From: an uncultured Eubacteriales bacterium
Lineage (GTDB): Bacteria > Bacillota > Clostridia > Oscillospirales > Acutalibacteraceae
Direction: 5' to 3'
Length of the DNA: 34,495 nt
Assembly: GCA_900314795.1 (NCBI GenBank)
Contig: OMWP01000013.1
Location: 1-34,495 of the forward strand
Shown here: piece after piece, positions 8,498 through 17,004 of the stretch
How positions within the stretch are numbered: position 1 is the stretch's first letter
Layout of the letters: each line of letters begins with the position of its first letter
Made by a program: the position numbers and the translations under genes
The notes under the pieces: generated by a model
Database searches by the model: none
Told to the model about the DNA's origin: nothing
Seen by the model: the letters and a program-made list of their open reading frames with translations, nothing else

Positions 8498-8508
8498 TTT
8501 TTCTCGTC
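8480..8508 (+). terminator. Hairpin across the argG stop codon
   Basis: GACGAGAAAAA (8480-8490) pairs perfectly with TTTTTCTCGTC (8498-8508); the 7-nt loop contains the argG stop TAA (8495-8497). No T-run follows the stem, so it may be a partial terminator, a processing site or a 3'-end stabiliser rather than a full stop. Confidence 0.5.
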
Positions 8509-8513
8509 AGTGC

Positions 8514-8669
8514 AAAATGGATAATGGAAAATGGATAATTGTTTTGGCATGAATCGGATAGAATTGTTCGAGCAAAGCGAGTAACATTCATTTTCAACTT
8601 TCCATTTTCAATTTTCAATTCACAGATTAATGTTTATGGGTCGGGGAAGTCTATCGATACCCCCGACCC
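8514..8669. repeat. Inverted heptamer-array element (AAAATGG type) and hairpin
   Basis: Left units AAAATGG, ATAATGG, AAAATGG, ATAATTG (8514-8541); right units ATTCATT, TTCAACT, TTCCATT, TTCAATT, TTCAATT (8586-8620). Both arms keep an exact 7-nt phase. Just after it, GGGTCGGGG (8638-8646) pairs with CCCCGACCC (8661-8669), 14 nt before the argH ribosome site. The hairpin has no T-tail and could modulate argH translation or mRNA decay (inference). Confidence 0.7.
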
Positions 8670-8697
8670 TCACGGCGTATATAAAGGATGAAATAAT

Positions 8698-10068
8698 ATG
8701 GCTAAAATGTGGGCGGGACGTACCGCCGGAGATACCAGTAAACTGGCTGACGAATTCAACAGCTCCATCGGCTTCGACTCACGGATGTTCAAGGAGGACA
8801 TCACGGGCTCGATCGCGCACGCGCAGATGCTCGCCAAGCAGGGCATCATCGAGCGCAAGGAGGCGGATACCCTCTGTGACGAGCTGTTAACGATCCTCGA
8901 GGACATCAATTCGGGGAAGCTCCCGATCGATATGGACGCCGAGGATATCCACATGTTCGTCGAGGAAGAGCTGACCAAGCGCGTCGGCGACGTGGGAAAA
9001 AAGCTCCATACCGCGCGCTCGAGAAACGATCAGGTCGCGCTCGATCTGCGGATGTACCTGATGAACCGCGTGGATGAGCTGTGTGCCGATACAAAGCACC
9101 TGATCGCCGCCCTCGCCGATAAGGCGGAGGTGTACAAGGAGGCGATCATGCCCGGCTACACCCATCTGCAAAGAGCACAGCCCATCATGTTCGGCCATCA
9201 TCTGCTCGCTTACGCGATGATGCTCCTGCGTGACGTCGACCGCATGAACGACTGCAAGCGCAGGATGAATGTCTCGCCGATCGGCTGCTGTGCGCTGGCG
9301 GGTACCACCTATGACACCGACCGTTATTTTGAGGCGGAGCAGCTCGGCTTTGAGGGCATCGCGATGAACTCGCTCGACGGCGTGTCCGACCGTGACTTTG
9401 TCATCGAGCTGTTGTCCGATATCGCGATTTTGATGATGCACCTCTCGCGCCTGAGCGAGGAGATCATCCTCTGGTCAAGTTGGGAGTTCGGCTTTGTGGA
9501 GCTCTCTGACGCTTACACCACGGGCTCTTCCATCATGCCGCAGAAGAAGAACTCCGATATGGCGGAGCTGGTACGCGGCAAGACGGGTCGTGTGTACGGC
9601 GATCTGATGGGCGCTTTGACGGTGCTCAAGGGTCTGCCCCTCGCCTACAACAAGGATATGCAGGAGGATAAGGAGGGCGTGTTCGACGCGGTCGATACCG
9701 CCTCGATGTCCGTGAAGATCTTCATCGGCATGATCTCTACCATGAAGGTCAAGACCGAGAATATGAAGAAGGCGGCACAGCGCGGCTTTATCAACGCGAC
9801 CGATCTCGCCGATTACCTGACCAAGAAGGGGATGCCGTTCCGCTCGGCGTACAAGATTTCCGGCTCCATCGTCGCCTATTGCATTGAGAACGGCGAGGTG
9901 CTCGAGACCCTGCCCCTCGAAAAATACAAGGAATATTCAGACCTGTTCGAGCAGGATCTGTATGATGATATCGATCTGTTCACCTGCGTCAATAAGCGCA
10001 ATTCCGTCGGCGGCACCTCGGTGCAGTCGATCGAACAGCAGATCAGATTTGTGAGAGAAAAAATATAA
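8698..10068 (+). CDS. argH: Argininosuccinate lyase
   Basis: 456 residues, standard length. It splits argininosuccinate into arginine and fumarate. The fumarase/aspartase superfamily signature GSSIMPQKKNSD is at 276-287 with the catalytic serine in it; HTARSRNDQV (about 104-113) and the PGYTHLQRAQP segment with its catalytic His are also present. AAAGGA lies 9 nt before the ATG. Second gene of the arginine cluster. Its 3' end is followed 17 nt later by a tandemly duplicated inverted-repeat element. Confidence 0.97.
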   Translation: MAKMWAGRTAGDTSKLADEFNSSIGFDSRMFKEDITGSIAHAQMLAKQGIIERKEADTLCDELLTILEDINSGKLPIDMDAEDIHMFVEEELTKRVGDVGKKLHTARSRNDQVALDLRMYLMNRVDELCADTKHLIAALADKAEVYKEAIMPGYTHLQRAQPIMFGHHLLAYAMMLLRDVDRMNDCKRRMNVSPIGCCALAGTTYDTDRYFEAEQLGFEGIAMNSLDGVSDRDFVIELLSDIAILMMHLSRLSEEIILWSSWEFGFVELSDAYTTGSSIMPQKKNSDMAELVRGKTGRVYGDLMGALTVLKGLPLAYNKDMQEDKEGVFDAVDTASMSVKIFIGMISTMKVKTENMKKAAQRGFINATDLADYLTKKGMPFRSAYKISGSIVAYCIENGEVLETLPLEKYKEYSDLFEQDLYDDIDLFTCVNKRNSVGGTSVQSIEQQIRFVREKI

Positions 10069-10085
10069 ATAATCATAACCTATTC

Positions 10086-10309
10086 TGTAGGGGAGGGGCT
10101 TGCTCCTCCCGTATCGCCAAAGGCGATAATCGCGTAGCGAAGGTTGCAGTTGCTTCGCATTATTATGTGATATCTCGGAAAGGTTTCGGGAGGAGCTTGC
10201 TCCTCCCGTATCGCCAAAGGCGATATTCGCGTAGCGAAGGTTGCAGTTGCTTCGCGTTATTATGTGATATCTCGGAAAGGTTTCGGGAGGAGCAAGCCCC
10301 TCCCCTACA
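10086..10309. mobile_element. TGTAGGG-type inverted-repeat element with internal duplication
   Basis: The left end TGTAGGGGAGGGGCTTGC is complementary to the right end (ending CCCCTACA at 10309) over at least 21 bp. Inside, a unit of about 97 bp beginning TCCCGTATCGCC occurs twice in tandem (from 10107 and 10204), differing at a few bases. Each unit carries small palindromes (CGCCAAAGGCG; CGAAG...CTTCG). It fills the argH-argC gap. Confidence 0.78.
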
Positions 10310-10337
10310 AATGACACCAAAAGGAACATCAAAACAT

Positions 10338-11264
10338 ATGCACAAAATATTCATCGACGGCAGCGCCGGTACTACGGGGCTCCGGATTCGTGAGCGCTTA
10401 TCTGAGCGTAAGGATCTCGAGCTGATGATCCTGCCCGACGAGCTCCGCAAGGATACCGCCGCACGCCGTGAAATGCTCAACCAAAGTGATATCAGCTTTC
10501 TCTGCTTGCCCGATCAGGCGGCGATAGAAGCAGTATCGCTGATCGATAATCCCGACACGGTCGTGATCGACACCTCCACCGCCCACCGCACGGCGGACGG
10601 CTGGACATACGGCATGCCCGAGCTGACGGATCTGCGTGAACAGATCAAAACTTCCACCCGAATCGCCAACCCCGGCTGTCATGCGAGCGGCTTTATCGCC
10701 TTAGTCCGCCCCCTCGTCGAGTTAGGGATCATCAAAAAAGACAGCGCGCTGTCGTGCTTTTCGCTGACGGGGTATTCCGGCGGCGGCAAGAAGATGATCG
10801 CGGAATATGAGGCGAAGAATCGTGACCCGCTGTTCGACGCGCCGCGCATTTACGCGCTTACTCAGGCACATAAGCATCTGCCTGAGATGAAGCAGCTCTG
10901 CGGTCTCGACAAAGAACCGGTATTCAGCCCCATCGTCGCGGATTATTACAGCGGCATGGAGGTCAGCGTGACCCTCACGCCTGAGCTCTCTTGCAAGGAT
11001 TTTACGCTTGATGACATCAAGACAGCCTACAAGGACTATTACAAGAGCGGCTTGATCCGTTATGATGACAGCACTGAGGGCGGGCTGATCAGCGCTGTGG
11101 CGTTCAGCGGTCGTGATGATATGGTCGTCGCGGCTTACGGCAATGATGACCGCATCACCCTGATCTCCCGCTTTGATAACCTCGGCAAGGGCGCGTCCGG
11201 CGCCGCGATCCAGAACATGAACATCCGTCTGGGGCTGGATGAAGCGGAAGGCTTGGTTGTATAA
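10338..11264 (+). CDS. argC: N-acetyl-gamma-glutamyl-phosphate reductase, short type
   Basis: 308 residues, the length of type-2 ArgC (about 310) rather than the longer type 1 (about 345). It reduces acetylglutamyl phosphate to the semialdehyde with NADPH. The nucleotide-binding start is IFIDGSAGTTGLRIRERL; the catalytic Cys114 is in NPGCHASGF; HRTADGWTYGMPEL precedes it. I take ATG 10338 (AAGGAA 11 nt upstream). An in-frame ATG at 10311 would start directly after the repeat element and add nine residues. A longer frame reaching back to 10167 would be repeat-encoded and is not credible. Confidence 0.94.
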   Translation: MHKIFIDGSAGTTGLRIRERLSERKDLELMILPDELRKDTAARREMLNQSDISFLCLPDQAAIEAVSLIDNPDTVVIDTSTAHRTADGWTYGMPELTDLREQIKTSTRIANPGCHASGFIALVRPLVELGIIKKDSALSCFSLTGYSGGGKKMIAEYEAKNRDPLFDAPRIYALTQAHKHLPEMKQLCGLDKEPVFSPIVADYYSGMEVSVTLTPELSCKDFTLDDIKTAYKDYYKSGLIRYDDSTEGGLISAVAFSGRDDMVVAAYGNDDRITLISRFDNLGKGASGAAIQNMNIRLGLDEAEGLVV

Positions 11265-11326
11265 TCTGCTTTTTCGAGGGAATCAAAAGTCTCCTTCTAA
11301 GGGTTACTGAAAACTGAAGAATGAAT

Positions 11327-11572
11327 AATGTCGGGAAACACTTCGTGTTTTGGCTTATATAGCCTCCCCCTTGGGGGGAAGGTGTCACCAAAGGTGACGG
11401 ATGAGGGGACAACCTCTCCTATTGATACCGGACTCGGTGAGGATGTTCGGTTTACCGAGAATCGAGGAAAAAGATCAACACTCTTTGTTAAGATGATTTT
11501 TTGGACAAGTAAGCCCCTCGTCCGACCAATTTGCTTAGGGCAAATTGCCCACCTTCCCCCCGAGGGGAAGGC
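11327..11572. mobile_element. AGCCTCCCC-type inverted-repeat element
   Basis: The left arm AGCCTCCCCCTTGGGGGGAA (from 11361) and the right arm (11549-11572, complement starting GCCTTCCCCTCGGGG) are inverted copies with few mismatches. Just upstream at 11330-11360 is TGTCGGGAAACAC-TTCG-TGTTTTGG, a hairpin module also found in variant form at 26158-26183. No gene lies in the 337-nt argC-argJ gap. Confidence 0.68.
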
Positions 11573-11601
11573 AGGGTTCTCTGAAAGGAAGGAATAGGAA
11601 T

Positions 11602-12816
11602 ATGAAACTGATTGAAGGCGGTGTGACCGCGGCTCAGGGCTTTTCTGCCTCGGGCATCCACTGCGGCATCCGCAGGAATACATCGAAAAACGATCTGTCG
11701 CTGATCGTCAGCAGTACCCCTGCCTCGGCGGCGGCAGTTTACACCACGAATCTTGTCAAGGGCGCTCCCCTGACCGTTACCAAGGCGCATATCGCCGACG
11801 GCAAGGCGCAGGCGATCATCTGCAACTCCGGCAACGCCAATACCTGTAACGCCGACGGCATCGAGATCGCCGAGGGTATGGCGGCTTTGGTCGCTGAGAA
11901 AACCGCCGTCAATGCAAGCGACGTTGTTGTCGCTTCCACAGGCGTCATCGGTCAGCCGCTGAGCCTCGATCCCATCCGAAACGGGATGGACGAGCTGGTC
12001 GGAAAGCTCTCAGAGAGCGGCAGCCGTGACGCGGCGCTGGGTATCATGACCACCGACACCGTGCCCAAAGAGGTCGCGGTGGAGTTCACCTTAGGCGGCA
12101 AGACCTGCCGTATCGGCGGCATCGCCAAGGGCAGCGGCATGATCCACCCGAATATGGCGACCATGCTGGTGTTCATCACCACCGACTGCGCAATCGCCCC
12201 CGACCTGCTCCAAAAGGCACTGTCGGGCGATATTCAAAATACATTCAACATGATCTCTATCGACGGCGACACCTCCACCAACGACATGGTCGTGGTGCTT
12301 GCGAACGGTCTGGCAGGTAACGCTGAGATCAACGCCGAGGGCGAGGATTTCACTGCCTTTATGCAGGCGCTCAACACGGTCACCGTGGGGCTGTGCCGCA
12401 TGATCGCCGGTGACGGCGAGGGCGCGACCAAGCTGCTCGAATGTCAGGTCAGTGGCGCAAAGACCCTCGATACTGCCAAGACGGTAGCCAAATCCGTTAT
12501 CTGCTCGAGCCTCTTGAAAGCGGCGATGTTCGGCGCGGACGCGAACTGGGGTCGTGTGCTGTGCGCGATCGGCTACTCCGGCGCGGATGTGGATGTGAAC
12601 AAGATCGACGTCAGCTTCAGGAGCAACAAGGGTACGATCACCGTCTGCGAAAACGGTGCGGGTATCGCGTTCAGTGAGGAAAAGGCGAAGGAGATCCTGC
12701 TCGAGAAAGAGATCGAGATCTTAGTCGCCCTCAACGATGGTGAGTATGATTCCACCGCGTGGGGTTGTGACCTGACCTATGATTATGTCAAGATCAACGG
12801 AGATTATAGGACATAA
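11602..12816 (+). CDS. argJ: Bifunctional ornithine acetyltransferase/N-acetylglutamate synthase
   Basis: 404 residues. It transfers acetyl from N-acetylornithine to glutamate, recycling the blocking group, and in bifunctional forms also makes acetylglutamate from acetyl-CoA. The self-cleavage site is in KGSGMIHPNMATML, with the nucleophile T187 after Ala; the product is an alpha/beta heterotetramer in the Ntn-like DOM fold. I chose ATG 11602 because GGAAGGAATAGGA lies just upstream; the longer frame to 11545 would encode repeat sequence. No argA or argE is in the window, which fits ArgJ doing both jobs, although genes elsewhere cannot be excluded. Confidence 0.95.
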   Translation: MKLIEGGVTAAQGFSASGIHCGIRRNTSKNDLSLIVSSTPASAAAVYTTNLVKGAPLTVTKAHIADGKAQAIICNSGNANTCNADGIEIAEGMAALVAEKTAVNASDVVVASTGVIGQPLSLDPIRNGMDELVGKLSESGSRDAALGIMTTDTVPKEVAVEFTLGGKTCRIGGIAKGSGMIHPNMATMLVFITTDCAIAPDLLQKALSGDIQNTFNMISIDGDTSTNDMVVVLANGLAGNAEINAEGEDFTAFMQALNTVTVGLCRMIAGDGEGATKLLECQVSGAKTLDTAKTVAKSVICSSLLKAAMFGADANWGRVLCAIGYSGADVDVNKIDVSFRSNKGTITVCENGAGIAFSEEKAKEILLEKEIEILVALNDGEYDSTAWGCDLTYDYVKINGDYRT

Positions 12817-12838
12817 AAGGCTTGGCAGAAACGCTTAT

Positions 12839-12953
12839 TGTAGGGTACGGCATTTATGACGTACCGTAGAATGACGGGCTTTATTAACAGTAGAAGCGTG
12901 AGATAGGATTGATAGCGGCTACAACGGTACGTCGACAAGCGCCGTACCCTACA
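12839..12953. mobile_element. TGTAGGG-type inverted-repeat element (115 bp)
   Basis: TGTAGGGTACGGC (12839-12851) and its exact complement GCCGTACCCTACA (12941-12953) bound the element. After a five-base mismatch the arms match again (GACGTACCGT). It fills the argJ-argB gap and has no reading frame. Confidence 0.75.
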
Positions 12954-12983
12954 GCTCACATATAAATTGTTATTGAGGTAACC

Positions 12984-13856
12984 ATGAACAACAATTTTTC
13001 CAACGCGGATAGGGCGGAGGTATTGACCGCCGCACTGCCGTACATCAAAAAATATAACGGAAAGATCGTCGTCGTCAAATACGGCGGCAACGCGATGATC
13101 AACGAGGAATTAAAACAGCAGGTCATGCAGGATATCGTCCTGTTGTGGCTGATCGGCGTCAAGGTCGTGCTGGTGCACGGCGGCGGCCCCGCCATCAACG
13201 AGGTGATGGAGCGCGTGGGCAAGAAGCCCGAGTTCGTAGACGGCTTACGCGTGACCGATCAGGAGACCATCGACATCGTGCAGATGGTGCTGTCGGGCAA
13301 GGTCAACAAGACGCTCGTCAATCTCATCGAGAGTAAAGGCGGCAAGGCGATGGGCATCTCCGGCATGGACGGCAGACTGATCGAAGCGGAGCAGAAGGAT
13401 CCCCGCCTCGGCTTTGTCGGCAACGTCACCAACATCCGTCCCGAGCCGATCATGGATCTGCTCGAAAAGGGCTATATCCCCGTTGTGTCCACCATCGGAT
13501 GCGACAAGGACGGCAATGCCTATAACATCAACGGCGATACCGCTGCGGCGTATATCGCGGGCGCGATCCAGGCGGAACGCCTGATCATGATGACGGATAT
13601 CGCAGGCATCCTCAAGGATAAGGACGACCCCTCGAGCCTGATCCCGCAGATCACGGTCAGTGAGGCGCAGACCCTCTATCGCGACGGCGTGATCTCGGGC
13701 GGCATGATCCCCAAGGTCGGCTGTTGTATCGAGGCGATCTATAAGGGCGTGCAGAAGGTCATCATCATGGACGGCAGAGTGCCGCATTCCATTTTGATGG
13801 AGCTGATGACCGACGAAGGCGCGGGTACGATGGTGCTCGGAGACGATAAACAGTGA
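12984..13856 (+). CDS. argB: Acetylglutamate kinase
   Basis: 290 residues, the typical length. It phosphorylates N-acetylglutamate with ATP, the second step of arginine synthesis and often the feedback-controlled one. Amino-acid-kinase features: VKYGGNAM with catalytic K32, and HGGGP at 66-70. An N-terminal helix of about 25 residues precedes the kinase core, which in the family goes with hexameric, arginine-inhibited enzymes (suggestive only). GAGGT lies upstream of the ATG. The last codon and stop (CAGTGA) are the first bases of a CAGTGAT heptamer array. Confidence 0.96.
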   Translation: MNNNFSNADRAEVLTAALPYIKKYNGKIVVVKYGGNAMINEELKQQVMQDIVLLWLIGVKVVLVHGGGPAINEVMERVGKKPEFVDGLRVTDQETIDIVQMVLSGKVNKTLVNLIESKGGKAMGISGMDGRLIEAEQKDPRLGFVGNVTNIRPEPIMDLLEKGYIPVVSTIGCDKDGNAYNINGDTAAAYIAGAIQAERLIMMTDIAGILKDKDDPSSLIPQITVSEAQTLYRDGVISGGMIPKVGCCIEAIYKGVQKVIIMDGRVPHSILMELMTDEGAGTMVLGDDKQ

Positions 13857-13975
13857 TCAGTTGTCAGTGATCAGTGATCAGCTTTTGGCTGACGCTGTCC
13901 ACAACTGTTTATATGTGAGCTGACTGACCACTGAACACTAAACACTAAACACTAAACACTAAACACTGACCACTA
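13851..13975. repeat. Inverted heptamer-array element (CAGTGAT/AACACTA)
   Basis: Left units CAGTGAT, CAGTTGT, CAGTGAT, CAGTGAT (13851-13878), the first overlapping the argB stop. Right units AACACTA four times, AACACTG, ACCACTA (13934-13975), the last abutting the argD ribosome site AGGAG at 13976-13980. The element thus fits exactly between a stop codon and a ribosome site. Confidence 0.8.
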
Positions 13976-13985
13976 AGGAGAAATT

Positions 13986-15140
13986 ATGAGTATCAAACAA
14001 ACCGATGAGCGCTATATCGCGCATACCTATAAACGCTTTGACATTGCGATCGTCAAAGGCAAGGGCTGCCTTTGCCGGGATGATAACGGTAAGGAGTATA
14101 TCGACATGACGTCGGGCATCGGCGTCAACGCCTTCGGCTATTCCGATCCCGTGTGGGCGGAGGCTGTCGCCAATCAGGCAAAGCTCTTGCAGCATACCTC
14201 CAACTTGTACTATACCGCTCCCTGCGCGGAGCTGGCAGAGATCCTCTGCACCCGCACCGGGATGAGCAAGGTGTTTTTCAGTAACTCCGGCGCCGAGGCG
14301 AACGAGTGCGCGGTCAAGGTTGCGCGCAAATATGCCGCCGAGCATAAGGGCGAGGAGTATTACAATATCATCACCTTGAACAAGAGCTTTCACGGTCGCA
14401 CCTTAACGACCCTTGCGGCGACAGGTCAGGACAACTTCCATCATGATTTTTTGCCGCTGACCGAGGGCTTCCTCTATGCTGAGCCGAATGATATCGAGGG
14501 GCTGCAACAGCTCGTCAAAGAGAACAAGGTCGCCGGCATCCTGATCGAGACCGTACAGGGCGAGGGCGGCGTGAACGCCCTCGACGCCGACTTTGTCAAA
14601 GCGGTAGAGCGTATTTGTAAAGAGCACGACATCGTCTTTATGGTCGACGAGGTACAGACCGGCAACGGCAGAACGGGCAAGCTCTATTCCTATATGAATT
14701 TCGGCGTACAGCCCGACGTGGTGTCGACCGCCAAGGGACTGGCGGCAGGTCTGCCGATGGGTGCGACCCTGATGAGCGAGAAGGTAAGCGAGGTGCTCGG
14801 CTACGGCGACCACGGCTCCACCTTCGGCGGCAACCCTGTTTGTGCCGCCGCCGCGATCTCGGTGATGAACCGCATGGATGACGCGTTCCTCGCGGACGTT
14901 GCCGCAAAGGGACAGTATGTCAAGGAGCGTATCGAAGCGGCAGGCTTTGCCGTCAGCGGTATGGGCTTGATGATCGGTATCGAAACGAAGAAGCCCGTGT
15001 CCGAGGTGATCGCCGCGTGTATGGCGAACGGCGTCTTATGCCTGTCCGCCAAAGAAAAACTGAGATTATTACCGCCGCTGAACATCCCGATGGAACAGCT
15101 CACCAAAGCGGTGGATGTGATCATAGAGGCGTTGCAATAA
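13986..15140 (+). CDS. argD: Acetylornithine aminotransferase
   Basis: 384 residues, a class-III PLP aminotransferase. It makes N-acetylornithine from the semialdehyde using glutamate. SNSGAEANECAVK (PLP phosphate binding), MVDEVQTGNGRTGK (Asp contacting the PLP ring nitrogen) and the Schiff-base lysine K250 in STAKGLAAGLP are visible. Related ornithine or succinyldiaminopimelate aminotransferases look similar; the cluster position settles the call. AAGGAG lies just upstream of the ATG. Confidence 0.95.
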   Translation: MSIKQTDERYIAHTYKRFDIAIVKGKGCLCRDDNGKEYIDMTSGIGVNAFGYSDPVWAEAVANQAKLLQHTSNLYYTAPCAELAEILCTRTGMSKVFFSNSGAEANECAVKVARKYAAEHKGEEYYNIITLNKSFHGRTLTTLAATGQDNFHHDFLPLTEGFLYAEPNDIEGLQQLVKENKVAGILIETVQGEGGVNALDADFVKAVERICKEHDIVFMVDEVQTGNGRTGKLYSYMNFGVQPDVVSTAKGLAAGLPMGATLMSEKVSEVLGYGDHGSTFGGNPVCAAAAISVMNRMDDAFLADVAAKGQYVKERIEAAGFAVSGMGLMIGIETKKPVSEVIAACMANGVLCLSAKEKLRLLPPLNIPMEQLTKAVDVIIEALQ

Positions 15141-15145
15141 TGAAC

Positions 15146-15269
15146 TGTAGGGCGGGGGCTTGCTCCCGCCGCATCCCGCAGGGATAATTGCGAAGCAAAG
15201 TTTCATCTGCTTTGCAGGGATCATTGAAATAACAGAAGCGTATCGGCGGGAGCAAGCCCCCGCCCTACA
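15146..15269. mobile_element. TGTAGGG-type element, perfect 26-bp inverted ends
   Basis: The first 26 bases (beginning TGTAGGGCGGGGGCTTGC) are the exact complement of the last 26. Each arm also folds on itself (GGCGGG/CCCGCC). The core holds small palindromes (GCATCCCGCAGGGAT; GCAAAG...CTTTGC). 124 bp, no frame, filling the argD-argF gap. The perfect ends suggest a recent copy. Confidence 0.85.
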
Positions 15270-15287
15270 AATATACCGAGGTGCAAT

Positions 15288-16274
15288 ATGAATTTACAAA
15301 ATCAACATTTCCTGAAACTATTAGACCTGACTCCCGACGAGATCGGCGGGCTGATCGATCTTGCCGCCGAGTTGAAGGCAAAGAAGAAGGCGGGCACACC
15401 CCATCGCCTGTGCGAGGGCAAAAGCATCGCGCTGATCTTTGAAAAGACCTCGACCCGCACCCGCTGCGCGTTTGAGGTTGCGGCGGCCGACCTCGGTATG
15501 CACCCGACCTATCTCGACCCCTCCGGTTCGCAGATCGGCAAGAAGGAGAGCATCGCCGACACCGCCCGTGTGCTGGGCAGGATGTATGACGCGATCGAAT
15601 ACCGCGGCTATGGTCAGGTGATCGTCGAGGAGCTCGCGAAATATGCGGGCGTCCCCGTCTATAACGGACTGACCAACGAGTTCCACCCGACCCAGATCCT
15701 TGCCGACTTCCTCACCATCCGCGAGCATTTCGGCACCTTACAGGGCAAAAAGCTCGTCTATATGGGCGACGCGCGCTATAATATGGGCAACTCCCTGATG
15801 GTCGGCTGCGCCAAGAAGGGCATGCACTTTGTCGCTTGCGCGCCTAAGAAGTATTTCCCGAACGCGGAGCTGGTGGCACAGTGTCAGGCGATCGCGAAGG
15901 ACACAGGCGCTACTCTTGCATTCATCGAGGATCCGATGATCGCGACGAAGAACGCCGACGTGATCTACACCGACGTATGGGTATCGATGGGCGAGCCCGA
16001 CGAAGTGTGGGAGGAGCGCATCCGCGACCTCAGCCCCTATCAGGTGAACAAAGCGCTGATGGATAACGCCGGGGAAGGGTGCCGCTTTATGCACTGCCTG
16101 CCCGCGTTCCATGACCTGAACACCACTATCGGCAAACAGATTCATGACAAGTTCGGCATCGACTGCATGGAGGTCACCGACGAGGTGTTCGAGAGCGAGC
16201 AGTCCATCGTCTTTGACGAGGCGGAGAACCGCATGCACACCATCAAGGCGGTCATCGCCGCGACGCTGGCATAA
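15288..16274 (+). CDS. argF: Ornithine carbamoyltransferase
   Basis: 328 residues. It makes citrulline from ornithine and carbamoyl phosphate. The carbamoyl-phosphate site STRTR is at 55-59 within [12 protein letters not shown], and the catalytic HCLPAF starts at H269. Biosynthetic rather than catabolic, because it closes an arginine biosynthesis cluster with no arcA or arcC nearby. A GAGG sits upstream of the ATG. A good intrinsic terminator follows, marking the end of the arginine operon. Confidence 0.96.
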   Translation: MNLQNQHFLKLLDLTPDEIGGLIDLAAELKAKKKAGTPHRLCEGKSIALIFEKTSTRTRCAFEVAAADLGMHPTYLDPSGSQIGKKESIADTARVLGRMYDAIEYRGYGQVIVEELAKYAGVPVYNGLTNEFHPTQILADFLTIREHFGTLQGKKLVYMGDARYNMGNSLMVGCAKKGMHFVACAPKKYFPNAELVAQCQAIAKDTGATLAFIEDPMIATKNADVIYTDVWVSMGEPDEVWEERIRDLSPYQVNKALMDNAGEGCRFMHCLPAFHDLNTTIGKQIHDKFGIDCMEVTDEVFESEQSIVFDEAENRMHTIKAVIAATLA

Positions 16275-16285
16275 TCAAGTAATGT

Positions 16286-16319
16286 AAAAGCTGTTGTATT
16301 TCGGTACGACAGCTTTTTT
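16286..16319 (+). terminator. Intrinsic terminator after argF
   Basis: AAAAGCTGT-TGTA pairs with TAC-GACAGCTTTT around a TTTCGG loop, with one bulge, and ends in TTTTTT. It closes the arginine operon. Confidence 0.85.
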
Positions 16320-16446
16320 GTTATGATCGGGCATTTTCCGAGAAACTATTACCGAGTGACGGAGGTTTCTGTAGATATTTCAACCGATTTGTGTTATCAT
16401 GTGACCAAATACAGAATAACGGTAGTATATAGATAGAGGTGATAAC

Positions 16447-17004
16447 ATGGAGGATGAAAGAATCGTCGCGCTGTACTGGGCGCGGGACGAGCGTGCGATT
16501 ACGCTCAGCAAAGAAAAATACGAACACTATCTGTATACGATCGCTCTCAATATCCTCGCTTCTATGCAGGACGCGGAGGAGAGTGTGAGCGATACCTATA
16601 TCGGTGCGTGGAACTCCATTCCGCCGCAAAAGCCCGTTGTCCTGCGCACTTATCTGGGCAGGATCACGCGCAATCTGTCGCTCAAGCGCTACCGCTATCT
16701 ACATGCCGAAAAGCGATACGGCAGTGAGACGGCATTGGCGCTGGACGAGCTGTCAGAGGTCGTCGCCGATACACAGACGGCTGAGAGTGAAGCCGAGCGC
16801 AGGGAGCTCGTACGGATCCTGCAGGTGTTCTTGACGAGCCTTTCGAGCGATCAGCGCATGATCTTTTTGATGCGGTACTGGCATCTGCACCCTGTCGCCG
16901 TGATCGCGAAAAAGCTCGGCTACTCGCAGAGCAAGGTCAAGATGACCCTCAAGCGCACGCGTGACAGCCTGCGCGACTCTCTCAAAGAGGAGGGATTGCT
17001 GTGA
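16447..17004 (+). CDS. ECF-type RNA polymerase sigma factor
   Basis: 185 residues. Region 2 (about 20-90) has the ECF pattern with AEESVSDTYIGAWNSIPP and YLGRITRNLSLKRYRY; region 4 (about 118-175) ends in the helix-turn-helix VAVIAKKLGYSQSKVKMTLKRTRDSLRD. No region 3 lies between them. It directs RNA polymerase to a small stress- or envelope-type regulon. GAGGTGATAAC precedes the ATG. Its stop overlaps the GTG start of the next gene by 4 nt, the usual layout for a sigma and its controlling membrane partner. Confidence 0.93.
   Translation: MEDERIVALYWARDERAITLSKEKYEHYLYTIALNILASMQDAEESVSDTYIGAWNSIPPQKPVVLRTYLGRITRNLSLKRYRYLHAEKRYGSETALALDELSEVVADTQTAESEAERRELVRILQVFLTSLSSDQRMIFLMRYWHLHPVAVIAKKLGYSQSKVKMTLKRTRDSLRDSLKEEGLL

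Noticed and set aside
10086-10309. Riboswitch or T-box leader for argC
   Set aside because: The structure is explained by a mobile inverted-repeat family with tandem duplication; no T-box or aptamer motif was recognised.
10167-10337. 57-residue N-terminal extension of ArgC
   Set aside because: Entirely encoded by the TGTAGGG element; the reductase fold begins at 10338.
13851-13975. CRISPR-like array of short repeats
   Set aside because: Units are 7 nt and contiguous, without unique spacers, so it is not CRISPR.
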